This document shows positions 43,101 through 52,097 of a DNA stretch of 64,000 bases, piece after piece; within the stretch, counting starts at the first letter, position 1; each line of letters begins with the position of its first letter. Source of the DNA: Rhodovulum bhavnagarense (GTDB lineage: Bacteria; Pseudomonadota; Alphaproteobacteria; Rhodobacterales; Rhodobacteraceae); NCBI RefSeq assembly GCF_004343505.1, contig NZ_SLXU01000007.1, positions 1 through 64,000 on the forward strand, written 5' to 3'. The notes under the pieces were generated by a model. It had not been told where the DNA came from and ran no database searches. It saw nothing but the letters and a program-made list of their open reading frames with translations. The translations under genes and the position numbers were made by a program.

Positions 43101-43260
43101 AGGGCGGGCGGCCCGGTTTCTCGCGCAGGCGGTCATAGATGCCGATCCGGTTCCACCGTTCCAGCCAGCCGGGTTCGCGGGCGGGCAGGCCCGCGCGCAT
43201 GGGAAACTCGGTTTCGGGCAGGAACAGGGTGTCTTTATAGTCGGGCGTCTCGGCACACAT
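40189..43260 (-). CDS. ileS: isoleucyl-tRNA synthetase, with an unusual internal insert
   Basis: The 1023-residue class I synthetase has its HIGH motif as NGHLHIGHALNKIL near residue 65, the KMSKS motif as GNKMSKSLGNTVAPEE near residue 710, WTTTPWTIPQNRAV at the editing domain, and a C-terminal zinc site (CGRCWKILPDVG...CARCNAAL). Residues about 220-290 (DNA 42390-42600) form an extra segment before WTTTPWTIP that is longer than I expect for the family, and its codons (ATA, AGA, TCT, TTG) differ from the rest. The frame is intact, so the enzyme should be functional. It charges tRNA-Ile. Confidence 0.95.
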   Translation of the reverse strand: MCAETPDYKDTLFLPETEFPMRAGLPAREPGWLERWNRIGIYDRLREKPGRPPFILHDGPPYANGHLHIGHALNKILKDFIVRSQQMMGKDARYVPGWDCHGLPIEWKIEEQYRAKGLDKDEVDVVDFRQECRRFAEGWIDIQRDEFRRLGITGNWADPYLTMDYHAESVIAQEFMKFLMNGTLYQGSKPVMWSPVEKTALAEAEVEYHDHQSHTIWVKFPIIGYSDPAFDADWIALQAHPNYRSEDVGSFPSDRRVELTVEVMKARNAEWQDEVRRILADNPDYFSLKDAKVVIWTTTPWTIPQNRAVCFGPDIAYGLYRVTEAPEGSTAKPGEAVILADALAESVAAAARGATLERVRDVSAEELGALTLAHPFRGIEGGNGEWDFDVPMLPGDHVTDDAGTGFVHTAPSHGDDDYQIGLKYGLPMTYNVLEDGSFRPDLPIFGGQHILTSEGKEGPANVSVIKQLAYAGALLAKGKLKHSYPHSWRSKAPLIYRNTPQWFAAIDHKLDDGMGTYGDTIRSRALTSIDQLVKWTPQTGRNRLYSMIEARPDWVLSRQRAWGVPLTCFVKKGAQPTDPDFLLRDPAVNARIAAAFEAEGADAWYKPGAKERFLGDDHNADDYDQVFDVLDVWFDSGSTHAFVLRDRADGSDDGLADLYLEGTDQHRGWFHSSMLQACGTIGRAPYRGVLTHGFTLDEKGNKMSKSLGNTVAPEEVVKQYGADILRLWVAQSDYTADLRIGPEILKGVADSYRRLRNTMRFLLGNLAGFSDAERVDPADMPELERWVLHRLAELDDTVRQGFDAYDFQGVFQALFNFCTVDLSSFYFDIRKDALYCDGPDSIRRKSARTVLDILFHRLTTWLAPILVFTMEDVWLDRFPGEDSSVHLQDIPETPQAWRDDALAAKWAGLRRVRRVVTAALEIQRRDKVIGASLEAAPVVHVRDKDVLAALKTVDFADICITSAIQFTGDPSPNEAFRLPEVDGVGVVFEKADGQKCGRCWKILPDVGSHAHAETCARCNAALG

Positions 43261-43419
43261 GGGACTTGGTCCTCGGGATACAGGGTCTCGGGCAATGTCT
43301 TGAAAGGGGCGGCGCGACAGGTCAAGCGCCTTGTCCCGGCGACTCTGGTCTCAGAGCGCCGGGCCGGTAATTCGACGGATGGGCGTCTGGCCAAGCATCA
43401 TGGGCGTTGTATAGGCCGG

Positions 43420-43453
43420 CCGCGGCGCGGCGTAAAGGGACGCCGCGCCGCGG
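43420..43453. terminator. strong GC hairpin at the 3' end of the ycjF gene
   Basis: CCGCGGCGCGGCGT at 43420-43433 is perfectly inverted at 43440-43453 with a 6-base loop. It sits 2 bases beyond the ycjF stop, in the gap before ileS. There is no clear T run, so it may terminate transcription weakly or act as an mRNA-stabilising end. Confidence 0.5.
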
Positions 43454-43455
43454 CA

Positions 43456-44748
43456 TCAACCGTCCGACCTGTCGAACACACCGGCCAGCGCCCGTTTGAC
43501 CAGCGCCCCGACCGAGGGGCGCGTCAACGCTCGGAAGGGCAACGGACGGCAAACCTCCATCGCGGCCACGCCCACGCGGGCGGTCAGCGCGCCATTGACC
43601 ACACCCTCGCCGAATCGGCGCGAGACACGGGCCAGCACGCCCCCCCCGGCGATGGATGAAATCATGTCGTCGCCCACCGCAACGATCCCGGTGGCGACCA
43701 GGTGGGTCAGAACCGCGCGGGCCAGCCGGATACTGCCCAGCAGCCCCCCGCGCCCGCCATATATTTCGGCGATGCGGCGGATCATTCGCAGGTTGGCCGA
43801 CAGCGCCGCGATCATGTCGGCCAAGGTGATCGGCACCAGCGCGGTAACCGCGGCCACGGTGCGCGCGGCAAGTTCCACCTCGCGGGTGGCGGCACCGTCC
43901 AGCGGAGCCAGCAATTCCCGTTCCAGCATGGTCAACAGGCCATCGGCATCCATGACCTCGTCGCGCCGTTCCGCGAGGCGGTCGCGCCCCCAGGCCGTGT
44001 CATCGCGTTGGGCATAGAACCGCATCAGGCGGTCGAATACCGCGCGGGCCTGTTCGAGATCCTGCGCGGCAATGGCGGCATTGGCCTGCTGGTGCAGCGC
44101 GTCGAGACGGCGCAAGCGTGAAAACGTTGCCAGTTCGCGCAGGATAACCAGCAGCAGCGCAAGCGCGACCACCCCCAGAAGGATCAGCGCGACCCCACCC
44201 AGCGCCGCGCTGCGCTGTAACAGGCCAGTGACGAAATCCCACGCCGCAACAGAGACGATAAAGGCCAATAACCCGCCCAGCGCGGTCCAGAAAAAGCGTG
44301 ACAGGCGCGAGGAACGGCGCGCGGCCAACATGGCAAGCGTCTGCATCGCGCGTCCCTCGGGGCCTGGCGCCCCGTCCGCACCCAGGTCGGGAACCGGGGG
44401 GGCGGTGGCGGGCGTCAGAGGCTCCGTCGCCGAGCCGGGCATCGCTTTTTCGGCATCGAACAGCCGGGGGGAAGGTCGGGGCCGGGCGCCCGTTTTCGGC
44501 TGGGCGGCCTGTGGTCGCGCGCGAGGGGCATCCTGCGGCGCAGGGACCAGGCCCTTGGCCGGGTTCGCGGCCTCTGCCGGTTCCCGTTCGGCCTGTTCAC
44601 GCTGGGCGCGTTCCCGTTCGGCGCGTTCCCCTGCGATCCTCTCTCGTTCGGCACGATCGCGTTCGGCCTGTCCATTATCGGCGGGCTTGTCCTGGCCGCG
44701 TTCCTCGCCCTCGCCACCAAGATCAAAGAGAATGGGCCGCCGGGTCAT
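43456..44748 (-). CDS. ycjF: YcjF family (DUF697) membrane protein
   Basis: The protein has 430 residues from ATG 44748, which overlaps the ycjX stop by four bases. The N-terminal 130 residues are charged and repetitive (ERDRAERERIAGERAERERA), possibly coiled coil. Two helices follow at about 153-205 (WTALGGLLAFIVSVAAWDFV, LGGVALILLGVVALALLLVI), then the DUF697 part (VTALVPITLADMIAALSANLRMIRRIAEIYGG). It pairs with YcjX in many bacteria; both are stress associated, with no known mechanism. The N-terminal tail appears longer than in E. coli YcjF. Confidence 0.85.
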   Translation of the reverse strand: MTRRPILFDLGGEGEERGQDKPADNGQAERDRAERERIAGERAERERAQREQAEREPAEAANPAKGLVPAPQDAPRARPQAAQPKTGARPRPSPRLFDAEKAMPGSATEPLTPATAPPVPDLGADGAPGPEGRAMQTLAMLAARRSSRLSRFFWTALGGLLAFIVSVAAWDFVTGLLQRSAALGGVALILLGVVALALLLVILRELATFSRLRRLDALHQQANAAIAAQDLEQARAVFDRLMRFYAQRDDTAWGRDRLAERRDEVMDADGLLTMLERELLAPLDGAATREVELAARTVAAVTALVPITLADMIAALSANLRMIRRIAEIYGGRGGLLGSIRLARAVLTHLVATGIVAVGDDMISSIAGGGVLARVSRRFGEGVVNGALTARVGVAAMEVCRPLPFRALTRPSVGALVKRALAGVFDRSDG

Positions 44749-46169
44749 CGCAGCCGGTCCCCGAACAGGAACTCGGCCGCCTTGTCCAGCCGGATATGCG
44801 GCGGACCTTCGCCCGGGCGCAGTGTCAGCCCGGCGGGCGCAAAGTGCATGATGTTGTAATCGGCCTCCAGCCAGGCATCGGCGCCCGCGCGCGCCGGGTC
44901 CAGCAAAACGGCAGGATCCTGGGGCAATTCGCCGGGGTAAAGCGCCGCCTGGCGCCCCGTTTCCAGCAGCGTTCCGCGAACGCAGGCCAGGTCTTCGCCC
45001 TCGTAGGTGCGCATTTCCTCGACGGTGGCGCGCAGCGCGGCGATGGACATGGCCGCGGTGTCGGCCCCCGCGAAATCGGCGCGGCGGCGGGCATCGCGCA
45101 TCAGCTCCTGCATGATCGCGGTCAGGCGGGCATGCTGTGTATGGTGCAGGTGATCGGCCTTGGTGGCGGCAAAGAGGATCTTTTCCACCCGCTTTCCGCC
45201 CAGCAGCGCACCAAGCCACGGGTTGCGACCAGGCCGAAACGCCCCCAACATTTCCGTCATCGCAAGGCGCATGTCCTCGACCGCACGGGGGCCGGCATGG
45301 ATCGCGCCCAGCGCATCCACCAGTACCACCTGCCGATCGATTCTTGAAAAATGGTCACGGAAAAAGGGTTTCACGACCTCGCGCTTGTATGCCTCGAAGC
45401 GGCGATCCATTTCGCGCCAGAGGCTGCCGCGCGGCGTGGCGCCCCGCGGTTCGGGAAGCGGCACGAAGGTCAGCACCGGAGAGCCTTCCAATTCGCCGGG
45501 CAACAGGAAACGCCCAGGCGAACAATCCGAAAAACCCGCAAGCCGCGCCTCTTTCAGCGCCTCGGTATAGGCACCGGTCAGGGCCTGCGCCTGCGGCTCG
45601 TCAAGGGGGGCGGCCGGGTCGGTTTCCGCCAGCATAACGCGGAACCCGTCGCCCCCCGGCCGTTGGGCCATCCGCGCCAGCATGTCGCCCGACCAGGTGG
45701 CATAGGTCTTGTCCAGGAGCGCCAGGTCGAGAATCCACTCTCCCGGATAATCCACGATGTCGATATGCACCGTGCGCGGCCCGGTCACCGCCCCCAACAG
45801 GCCCGAGGACCGCACCTTGAGCGACAGCCGCAACTCTGACACGGCGCGCGTCGATTGCGGCCAGTGCGGCGCCTGTCCGGTCAGCGCGGAAAGGTGGGTT
45901 TCGAAATCGAACCGCGCGATCGTGTCATCGGGCTGGGGCCGCAGATAGGCCGCCGTGATCGCGCCCGAGGCCGCCGCACGCAATTGCGGCATCCGTCCGC
46001 GTTCCATGAGGTTGGCCACCAGCGAGGTAATGAAAACGGTCTTGCCCGCCCGCGACAGCCCCGTGACCCCCAACCGGATCACCGGCTCGAAAAAGGTCTC
46101 CGACAGGTTGGCCGAAAAGGTTTCAACGCCCCGACCGATCCCGTCTGCGATATCACCGATACGAACCAT
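44745..46169 (-). CDS. ycjX: YcjX family (DUF463) P-loop protein
   Basis: The protein has 474 residues from ATG 46169, after GAGGGG; the frame continues upstream without family sequence. Walker A is RLGVTGLSRAGKTVFITSLV near residue 32, and VHIDIVDYPGEWILDLALL near residue 138 resembles the DxxG region of GTPases. VLVDALGAIHAGPRAVEDM and LFAATKADHLHH (TKAD-like guanine motif) also fit. YcjX is a dynamin-like or Ras-like GTPase of unknown role, induced by heat shock and phage-shock factors in E. coli. It is coupled to ycjF. Confidence 0.87.
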   Translation of the reverse strand: MVRIGDIADGIGRGVETFSANLSETFFEPVIRLGVTGLSRAGKTVFITSLVANLMERGRMPQLRAAASGAITAAYLRPQPDDTIARFDFETHLSALTGQAPHWPQSTRAVSELRLSLKVRSSGLLGAVTGPRTVHIDIVDYPGEWILDLALLDKTYATWSGDMLARMAQRPGGDGFRVMLAETDPAAPLDEPQAQALTGAYTEALKEARLAGFSDCSPGRFLLPGELEGSPVLTFVPLPEPRGATPRGSLWREMDRRFEAYKREVVKPFFRDHFSRIDRQVVLVDALGAIHAGPRAVEDMRLAMTEMLGAFRPGRNPWLGALLGGKRVEKILFAATKADHLHHTQHARLTAIMQELMRDARRRADFAGADTAAMSIAALRATVEEMRTYEGEDLACVRGTLLETGRQAALYPGELPQDPAVLLDPARAGADAWLEADYNIMHFAPAGLTLRPGEGPPHIRLDKAAEFLFGDRLR

Positions 46170-46273
46170 GTCCCCTCGCAAGCCTGCCTGACAGTTAAGC
46201 ACGCCTGACGCATCCTGCCAGCCCCCGATGCACCCGATTGCCATGGAAGCATTGTCGCGGTAACCGGGGCGCC

Positions 46274-47041
46274 ATGCCCCGCTATGCACTGAAAATCGAA
46301 TATGACGGCACGCCGTTCTCTGGTTGGCAACGCCAGGCCGACCAGCCCTCTGCCCAGGGTGCGGTCGAGGCCGCACTGGCGCGGCTGGAACAGGGCGTGC
46401 CCTCGATCTCGGCGGCGGGCAGGACGGATGCGGGCGTGCATGCGCTTGCACAGGTTGCCCATTGCGATCTCGAAAAGCACTGGGACCCGTTCCGCCTGTC
46501 AGAGGCGTTGAACTATCACCTGAAACCCGCCCCGGTCGCTGTGGTGGCCTGCGCGCGGGTGAACGAGGAATTTCACGCGCGGTTCTCTGCCCATGAACGG
46601 CGCTACCTGTTCCGACTGGTCAGCCGCCGCGCGCCGGTGACCCATGACCGGGGCCGGGTCTGGCAGGTAGGTCATCCGCTGGCGCTTGCCCCGATGCAAG
46701 AGGCTGCGCGCCACCTGTTGGGGCGGCACGATTTCACGACCTTTCGCGCCTCGATCTGCCAGGCGGCCAGCCCGGTCAAGACGCTGGACGCGCTGGAGAT
46801 CGAAGAGCTTGCCTATCCCGGCGGCGCCGAATTCCGGTTCCATGTCCGCGCGCGCAGTTTCCTGCATAACCAGGTGCGCAGTTTCGTGGGCACGCTGGAA
46901 AGGGTAGGCGCGGGCGCCTGGGCGCCCGAAGACGTGAAAACCGCACTCGCGGCAAGAAACCGCGCCGCCTGCGGGCCGGTCTGTCCGCCGCAGGGGCTGT
47001 ATCTTGCCGGGGTCGGCTATGATCCCGATCCGTTCGCCTGA
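46274..47041 (+). CDS. truA: tRNA pseudouridine(38-40) synthase TruA
   Basis: The protein has 255 residues from ATG 46274. It begins [19 protein letters not shown], and [17 protein letters not shown] near residue 46 contains the catalytic Asp of Tru[19 protein letters not shown] and [22 protein letters not shown] also fit. TruA modifies U38-U40 in the tRNA anticodon arm. Its last 25 bases overlap the convergent cysteine-desulfurase-like gene. Confidence 0.94.
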   Translation: MPRYALKIEYDGTPFSGWQRQADQPSAQGAVEAALARLEQGVPSISAAGRTDAGVHALAQVAHCDLEKHWDPFRLSEALNYHLKPAPVAVVACARVNEEFHARFSAHERRYLFRLVSRRAPVTHDRGRVWQVGHPLALAPMQEAARHLLGRHDFTTFRASICQAASPVKTLDALEIEELAYPGGAEFRFHVRARSFLHNQVRSFVGTLERVGAGAWAPEDVKTALAARNRAACGPVCPPQGLYLAGVGYDPDPFA

Positions 47042-48297
47042 CGCCCGCAGCCAACGATGTCGTGCATCGCCGCAAGGAAGAGGGCAACTTCCTGCTCGGT
47101 ATTGTAATGGCACAGCGAGACGCGCACCGCGGCCTCCATCCCCAGAGGTGTCAGGATGTTGCCAGAGTAATGGTCGGCCTTGCGTGTATGTGTACGGATG
47201 CCCGCGGCGTTGAGCCGGTCCACGATCTCGGCGGCGGGCATGCCGTCGAGGGTGAAGGAGACCAGCCCCTCGCGCCGGGGGTTGTCGATGCCGCCGATTA
47301 CGGTAACGCCCGCGATCTGTGCCAGCCCGGGCAGGTTGCCGGTGCCGTGCAGCATGGCGTTTGTCAGCCGGGCCTCATGGGCGTGGATGGCGCGGCCGGC
47401 GGCCTCGATCCTTGTGCGGGGATCGGCGCTGTCGGTGAACTGGCCGCCCAGCCAGTCGAAATAGGCGACCACATCGGAGAAGGTGGCATAGGCACCGGTA
47501 TCGCGGGTGCCCAGTTCCCACGGGGAACCGGGGGCGTTCATCAGGCTGTCATGGGGCAGCGCGGCAAGGCGGTCGGACAGCCAGGCAAGCCCGTAGCCGT
47601 GGCGCGAAAACGCCTTGTAGGGCGAGATCACGTAGCCGTCGATGCCATAGGCCGAGAGGTCGATGCGGCCATGGGCGGCGTGCTGGATGCCGTCGACGAT
47701 GATATAGGCCTCGGGCGCGATGGCCCGGATTTCGGCGGCGATTGCGGCGACATCCACGCCCATGCCGGTCACCGGCGAGGTGTGCAGGATCGTGGCAACC
47801 CGCGTGTCCGCGGTGATCTGCGGCGCATAGGCCGCCGCATCGACCGAGCCCGTGGCATCGTCATGGGCGACCAGAACATGGGTCTTTCCCGAGAGCGGTG
47901 CGTAGCGGTCGGCCGCGCTGCGCGAGGCCGGGTGTTCGAGGGTGGAGCCCAGAACGCGGCCCGACCCGGTGCCCAGGCACGCCGTGCCGATCAGGCGGAA
48001 CAAGAGTTCCGTGCCGCTTTCGCCGACGATGAACTGGCCGTCGGGCGCGTTGAAGAAGGTGGCCATGTCGGTGCGCGCCCTGGCGATGACCTCCATCAGC
48101 GCGGCGGCGGCGGGGTTGGCGCGGCCCTGGTTGTCGGGGATCGCGGCGAATTTCGCGGATGTGTCGACAACGGACGTCAGGGTCAGCGCGCCGCCGGCAT
48201 TCTCGAAAAACACCCGTTCGCCCTGGAAGGGGCAGCTTTCGACATGGGCGAACCGCGCGCGGATCTCCTGCATCAGGCCGGGAACCGTGTCGAACAT
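47017..48297 (-). CDS. cysteine desulfurase-like aminotransferase class V protein
   Basis: The protein has 426 residues from ATG 48297. The fold type I PLP enzyme shows [15 protein letters not shown] near residue 40, [62 protein letters not shown] with the cofactor Asp, and the PLP Lys in [18 protein letters not shown] near residue 235. It belongs to a cysteine-desulfurase-like subfamily distinct from IscS/NifS/SufS, and its substrate is unknown. The 3' end overlaps truA by 25 bases. Confidence 0.83.
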   Translation of the reverse strand: MFDTVPGLMQEIRARFAHVESCPFQGERVFFENAGGALTLTSVVDTSAKFAAIPDNQGRANPAAAALMEVIARARTDMATFFNAPDGQFIVGESGTELLFRLIGTACLGTGSGRVLGSTLEHPASRSAADRYAPLSGKTHVLVAHDDATGSVDAAAYAPQITADTRVATILHTSPVTGMGVDVAAIAAEIRAIAPEAYIIVDGIQHAAHGRIDLSAYGIDGYVISPYKAFSRHGYGLAWLSDRLAALPHDSLMNAPGSPWELGTRDTGAYATFSDVVAYFDWLGGQFTDSADPRTRIEAAGRAIHAHEARLTNAMLHGTGNLPGLAQIAGVTVIGGIDNPRREGLVSFTLDGMPAAEIVDRLNAAGIRTHTRKADHYSGNILTPLGMEAAVRVSLCHYNTEQEVALFLAAMHDIVGCGRQANGSGS

Positions 48298-48444
48298 CGC
48301 TGATCTCCTGTCTTGGGGCCGCGCGAGAAAACCGCAAAAGCGCAGCGGCCGCAAGGCGCGGAGTCGCAAGGCGGGTTTGCCCCTTCATCATCGCGTCTGC
48401 CTTGCCTAAGCTGCCGGCGAACCGCCCCGGACAAGGACCCCGAC

Positions 48445-49434
48445 ATGCCAGATACCTCTCCCAATCCGCGCCGCGTCTTCATGCTGGGGGCGACGGGCAC
48501 GATCGGCCGGGCGACGGTGGCCGCCCTGCTGGACAAGGGGCACGAGGTGGTCTGTTTCCTGCGCCCCCGCCCCGATGCGGACCCGCGCCGCGGCCTGCCC
48601 GAGGGGGCGGAGATCCGCACCGGCAACGTGACCGACCCGGGATCGCTGGCGCGCGACGGGTTCCGGGGCGAGCGGTTCGATGCGCTGGTCTCGTGCCTGG
48701 CCTCGCGCAGCGGCGCGCCTGCGGACGCCTGGGCCATCGACCACAAGGCCCATTCCGATGCGCTGGCCGCCGCCAGGGCCGCCGGTGTGGGCCAGATGGT
48801 TCTGCTGTCGGCGATCTGCGTGCAGAAACCTGACCTGGAATTCCAGAAGGCGAAACTGGCCTTCGAGGACGAGCTGGTGAAATCCGGCCTGACCTATTCC
48901 ATCGTGCGTGCGACGGCCTTCTTCAAGTCGCTGTCCGGGCAGGTGGAGCGGGTGCGCAAGGGCAAGCCCTTTCTCGTCTTCGGCGATGGCAGGCTGACCG
49001 CCTGCAAGCCGATCAGCGATGCCGATCTTGGCACCTATATCGCAGAGTGTCTGGACGATCCCGCGCGGCAGAACCGCATCCTGCCCATCGGCGGCCCCGG
49101 CCCCGCGATCACGCCGCTGGACCAGGGCCGGATGCTGTTCGAGTTGCTGGGGCAAGAGCCGAAATTCAAACATGTCCCGGTGGCGATGATGGACACGATC
49201 ATCGCGGTGCTGACCCTTCTGGGAAAAGTCTCGGCAAAGATGCGCAACAAGGCAGAGTTTGCCCGGATCGGCAAGTATTACGCGACCGAATCGATGTTGG
49301 TGCTGGACCCGGTTACCGACCGGTATGACGCCGACGCCACCCCCGAGGCGGGCCGCGATACCCTGAGGGTGTTCTACGCCCGGCTGATCGCGGGCGAGGA
49401 AACGGTGGATTTGGGCGAACACGCGGTCTTTTGA
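48445..49434 (+). CDS. bciA: divinyl (proto)chlorophyllide a 8-vinyl-reductase, BciA type
   Basis: The protein has 329 residues from ATG 48445 (AAGGA upstream). The N-terminal Rossmann motif is VFMLGATGTIGRATVAALL. The rest closely resembles BciA and plant DVR: LVSCLASRSGAPADAWAIDH, FQKAKLAFEDELVKSGLTYS, FGDGRLTACKPISDADLGTY, NRILPIGGPGPAITPLDQG and RIGKYYATESMLVLDP. It uses NADPH to reduce the C8 vinyl group during (bacterio)chlorophyll synthesis. No other bch or crt gene is in this window, so the main photosynthesis cluster must be elsewhere; its presence is inferred. Confidence 0.85.
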   Translation: MPDTSPNPRRVFMLGATGTIGRATVAALLDKGHEVVCFLRPRPDADPRRGLPEGAEIRTGNVTDPGSLARDGFRGERFDALVSCLASRSGAPADAWAIDHKAHSDALAAARAAGVGQMVLLSAICVQKPDLEFQKAKLAFEDELVKSGLTYSIVRATAFFKSLSGQVERVRKGKPFLVFGDGRLTACKPISDADLGTYIAECLDDPARQNRILPIGGPGPAITPLDQGRMLFELLGQEPKFKHVPVAMMDTIIAVLTLLGKVSAKMRNKAEFARIGKYYATESMLVLDPVTDRYDADATPEAGRDTLRVFYARLIAGEETVDLGEHAVF

Positions 49435-49567
49435 CACGCCCGGCGGGTGCCCGGCCCGGCACCGGCCCGGCAACAAGATGCCCAACCAGCGGGCAAGCCG
49501 CGCATCCCGCGCCCCCGCACACGGCAAGACCATTCCCCGCCTTGGCAAATCGCGCTAGGGCAAGGAT

Positions 49568-52084
49568 ATGGATATCGTCGTTCTCACCACCATCGTCGCG
49601 TCGCTATTCGTCGTGATCGGACTGGCAGAGCCCCTGGCCGGCTGGTTGCGCCTGCCTTACAGCGTGATCCTCGCGATGCTCGGGATGCTGATCGCGGCCG
49701 GGGCGATTTTGCTGCTGCGCACCGAAATCACGGATGCGCTGAACCCGGCGGCCGAGGCAATCCTGGGATTGCCGATCCGGTCAAACGTCTTTCTCTACGT
49801 TTTCTTGCCGACTCTGCTGTTCCAGGTCACGCTGGGCATGAACCTGCGCCGCATGCTGGACGACTGGGTGCCGATCCTGGTGCTGGCGGTGGTTGCGGTG
49901 GTGGTGGCGACCATGATGGTCGGCTATGCATTGGCCTGGGTCAGCCCTCTGCCCCTGGTTGCCTGCCTGCTGATCGGGGCGATCGTCTCGACCACCGATC
50001 CCTCTGCCGTGGTGTCGATCTTCCGCTCGCTTTCCGCGCCGCGCAGGCTGGCGCGGATCATCGAGGGCGAAAGCCTGCTCAACGATGCTGCGGCGATCAC
50101 GCTGTTCGGGCTGTTCATGGGATTTGTGATGCTGGGTGTGCCCGACCCCAGCCTCGGGGACGCGTTGGCCCGCTTTCCACTGTTGATCGCGGGCGGTGCG
50201 CTGACCGGATGGGTTGCCGCGCGGGTGGCGATCTGGGTGATGGGGCTGTTCGAGCGTCACGAGCTTGCGCAGATCTCGATCTCGGTTGCCCTGCCCTACC
50301 TGGCATATATCGGCGCGGAACAAAGCCTGGGCGCCTCGGGCGTGATCGCCGTGGTGGCGGCTGGCCTCACGCTGAACCTTTCGGGGCCGGGGCGGCTTGC
50401 CCCGCAGGCCTGGGCGAACCTGCGCGAAATCTGGGATCTGCTGGCGCATTGGGCCGGCGCACTGATCTTTATCCTTGCCGCGCTGCTGATTCCGCGCCTG
50501 CTGGAAGAGGTCAGAACCGAGGATTTCGTTCTTCTGGGCGTGGTGATCCTGGCCGCCATCGCGGCGCGCGCCATCATCTTGTTTGGCCTGTTGCCATTGC
50601 TGCGGCTCATACGGCTTTCACCGGCAGTTGAACGGCCCTATCGCGTCGCGATCCTGTGGGGCGGTCTGCGCGGTGCGGTCACGCTGGCGCTGGCACTGGC
50701 AGTCACCGAAAGTTTCCGCGTGCCCCTGGAGGTCAAGCGCGAGGTAGGCGTCCTGGCCACCGGGTTCACTCTATTCACCCTGATCGTGCAGGGGATAACG
50801 TTGCGTCCCGTGATCCGCTGGCTGGGGCTGGAACGGCTATCACCATTGGACGAGGCGCTGTCGCGGCAGGTGGTCGCCGTGGCCTTGCAGACAGTGCGCG
50901 AAGACGTGGCGAAAACCACGGAAAATTATGACCTGCCCCATGACGTCGTCCGTTCAGAGGCCAAACAGTTCGGCGCGCGGCTGGAAGAAGCCGTGCGCAG
51001 CGCCGAGGAAAATACCGAGATTCTCGACCGCGACCGCATCACCCTGGGCCTGATCGCGCTGGCCGGCGCCGAGCGTGACGCGGTTGTGAGCCGCCTGCGC
51101 GAACGCAGCGTATCGGGGCGGCTGGCAGACAGGCTGTTGTCGGATGCCGACCGCCTGATCGAAGGGGCACGCACCGGTGGGCGGCTGGGCTATATGCGCG
51201 CGGCGCGCGAGGGGCTGACCTATCGCTGGTCGTTCCGGGTCGCGGTGGTTTTGCACAACCGCGTCGGGCTGACGCGGCCACTTGCGCGGCTGACCGCCGA
51301 CCGCTTTGAACGGCTGCTGTCAAAACGCCTGATCCTGCGCGATCTCGGCGGCTTCATCGAGGGGCGCATCCGCCGAATCCATGGCCGGCGCGTGGCCGAA
51401 TTGCTGCAAGAGTTGCTCTCGCGTCGGATCGAGGCGGTCGAGACCGCTCTTGAGGGGCTGCACCTGCAATATCCGGGCTATGCCGAGGAACTGGAACGCC
51501 GCCTGATCCGCCGCACAGCGCTGAGGCTGGAGGAGCGCGAATACACGCTGATGCGAGAGGACGGCCTGATCGGACCAGAGCTGTTCACCGCGCTCATGCA
51601 GGACATCACCGCGCGCCGCGCCGCCGCCGAAGAGCGCCCGCCGCTGGACCTGGCCGCACGCGCGACCGAAATGGTGCGTCAGTTTCCGTTATTTGCCGAT
51701 CTCGACGATGAACGGCTGGCCCGGCTTTGCAAGGCGCTGACCAGCCGCTATGTCGATGCCGGCGAGGTGATCCTGCGCAAGGACAGTACGCCGCGCAAAG
51801 TCTATTTCATAGCATCGGGCGCAGTAGAACTGGAAAGCGCGGGCCAGACCTCGCGGCTGGGACGGGGCGACATGTTCGGTCAATTGGCGGTGCTGATGCA
51901 GCGGCCGCGCCGGACCGAGGTGCGCGCGATCGCGCCCTCGACCTTGCTGGAGCTTGACGAGGCGCGGTTCCGCCGCCTTCTGAAACGCAGTCCGATCCTG
52001 CGCGCGGGCGTGCGCGACAGCGCGGGCAAGCGGGGCATCGCCGCCGAGGCGCTGTTGTCACAAGGCGGCCCGCGCAACGTCTGA
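49568..52084 (+). CDS. CPA1-type Na+/H+ antiporter with C-terminal cyclic-nucleotide-binding domain
   Basis: The 838-residue protein has an N-terminal antiporter domain of about 11-12 helices (residues 5-420), with GAIVSTTDPSAVVSIF near 142, EGESLLNDAAAITLFG near 167 and LWGGLRGAVTLALAL near 365, all CPA1 signatures. A long soluble helical region (430-700) follows, then a cNMP-binding-like fold: FPLFADLDDERLARLCKALTSRYVDAGEVIL, VYFIASGAVEL and RLGRGDMFGQLAVLMQRPRRTEVRAI. The whole resembles plant SOS1 and the bacterial NhaP-cNMP type. It exchanges Na+ or K+ for H+, probably under nucleotide or allosteric control. Confidence 0.88.
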   Translation: MDIVVLTTIVASLFVVIGLAEPLAGWLRLPYSVILAMLGMLIAAGAILLLRTEITDALNPAAEAILGLPIRSNVFLYVFLPTLLFQVTLGMNLRRMLDDWVPILVLAVVAVVVATMMVGYALAWVSPLPLVACLLIGAIVSTTDPSAVVSIFRSLSAPRRLARIIEGESLLNDAAAITLFGLFMGFVMLGVPDPSLGDALARFPLLIAGGALTGWVAARVAIWVMGLFERHELAQISISVALPYLAYIGAEQSLGASGVIAVVAAGLTLNLSGPGRLAPQAWANLREIWDLLAHWAGALIFILAALLIPRLLEEVRTEDFVLLGVVILAAIAARAIILFGLLPLLRLIRLSPAVERPYRVAILWGGLRGAVTLALALAVTESFRVPLEVKREVGVLATGFTLFTLIVQGITLRPVIRWLGLERLSPLDEALSRQVVAVALQTVREDVAKTTENYDLPHDVVRSEAKQFGARLEEAVRSAEENTEILDRDRITLGLIALAGAERDAVVSRLRERSVSGRLADRLLSDADRLIEGARTGGRLGYMRAAREGLTYRWSFRVAVVLHNRVGLTRPLARLTADRFERLLSKRLILRDLGGFIEGRIRRIHGRRVAELLQELLSRRIEAVETALEGLHLQYPGYAEELERRLIRRTALRLEEREYTLMREDGLIGPELFTALMQDITARRAAAEERPPLDLAARATEMVRQFPLFADLDDERLARLCKALTSRYVDAGEVILRKDSTPRKVYFIASGAVELESAGQTSRLGRGDMFGQLAVLMQRPRRTEVRAIAPSTLLELDEARFRRLLKRSPILRAGVRDSAGKRGIAAEALLSQGGPRNV

Positions 52085-52097
52085 ACCCGCCCGCGCG

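Noticed and set aside
40228-43659. 1143-codon open frame on the plus strand opposite ileS
   Set aside because: It is a shadow of the GC-rich ileS gene. The translation is low-complexity and has no recognisable domain, and the opposite strand encodes a complete IleRS.
49447-50631. 394-codon plus-strand frame beside the antiporter start
   Set aside because: It is another frame of the antiporter gene, whose helices and CPA1 motifs are clear in the chosen frame.
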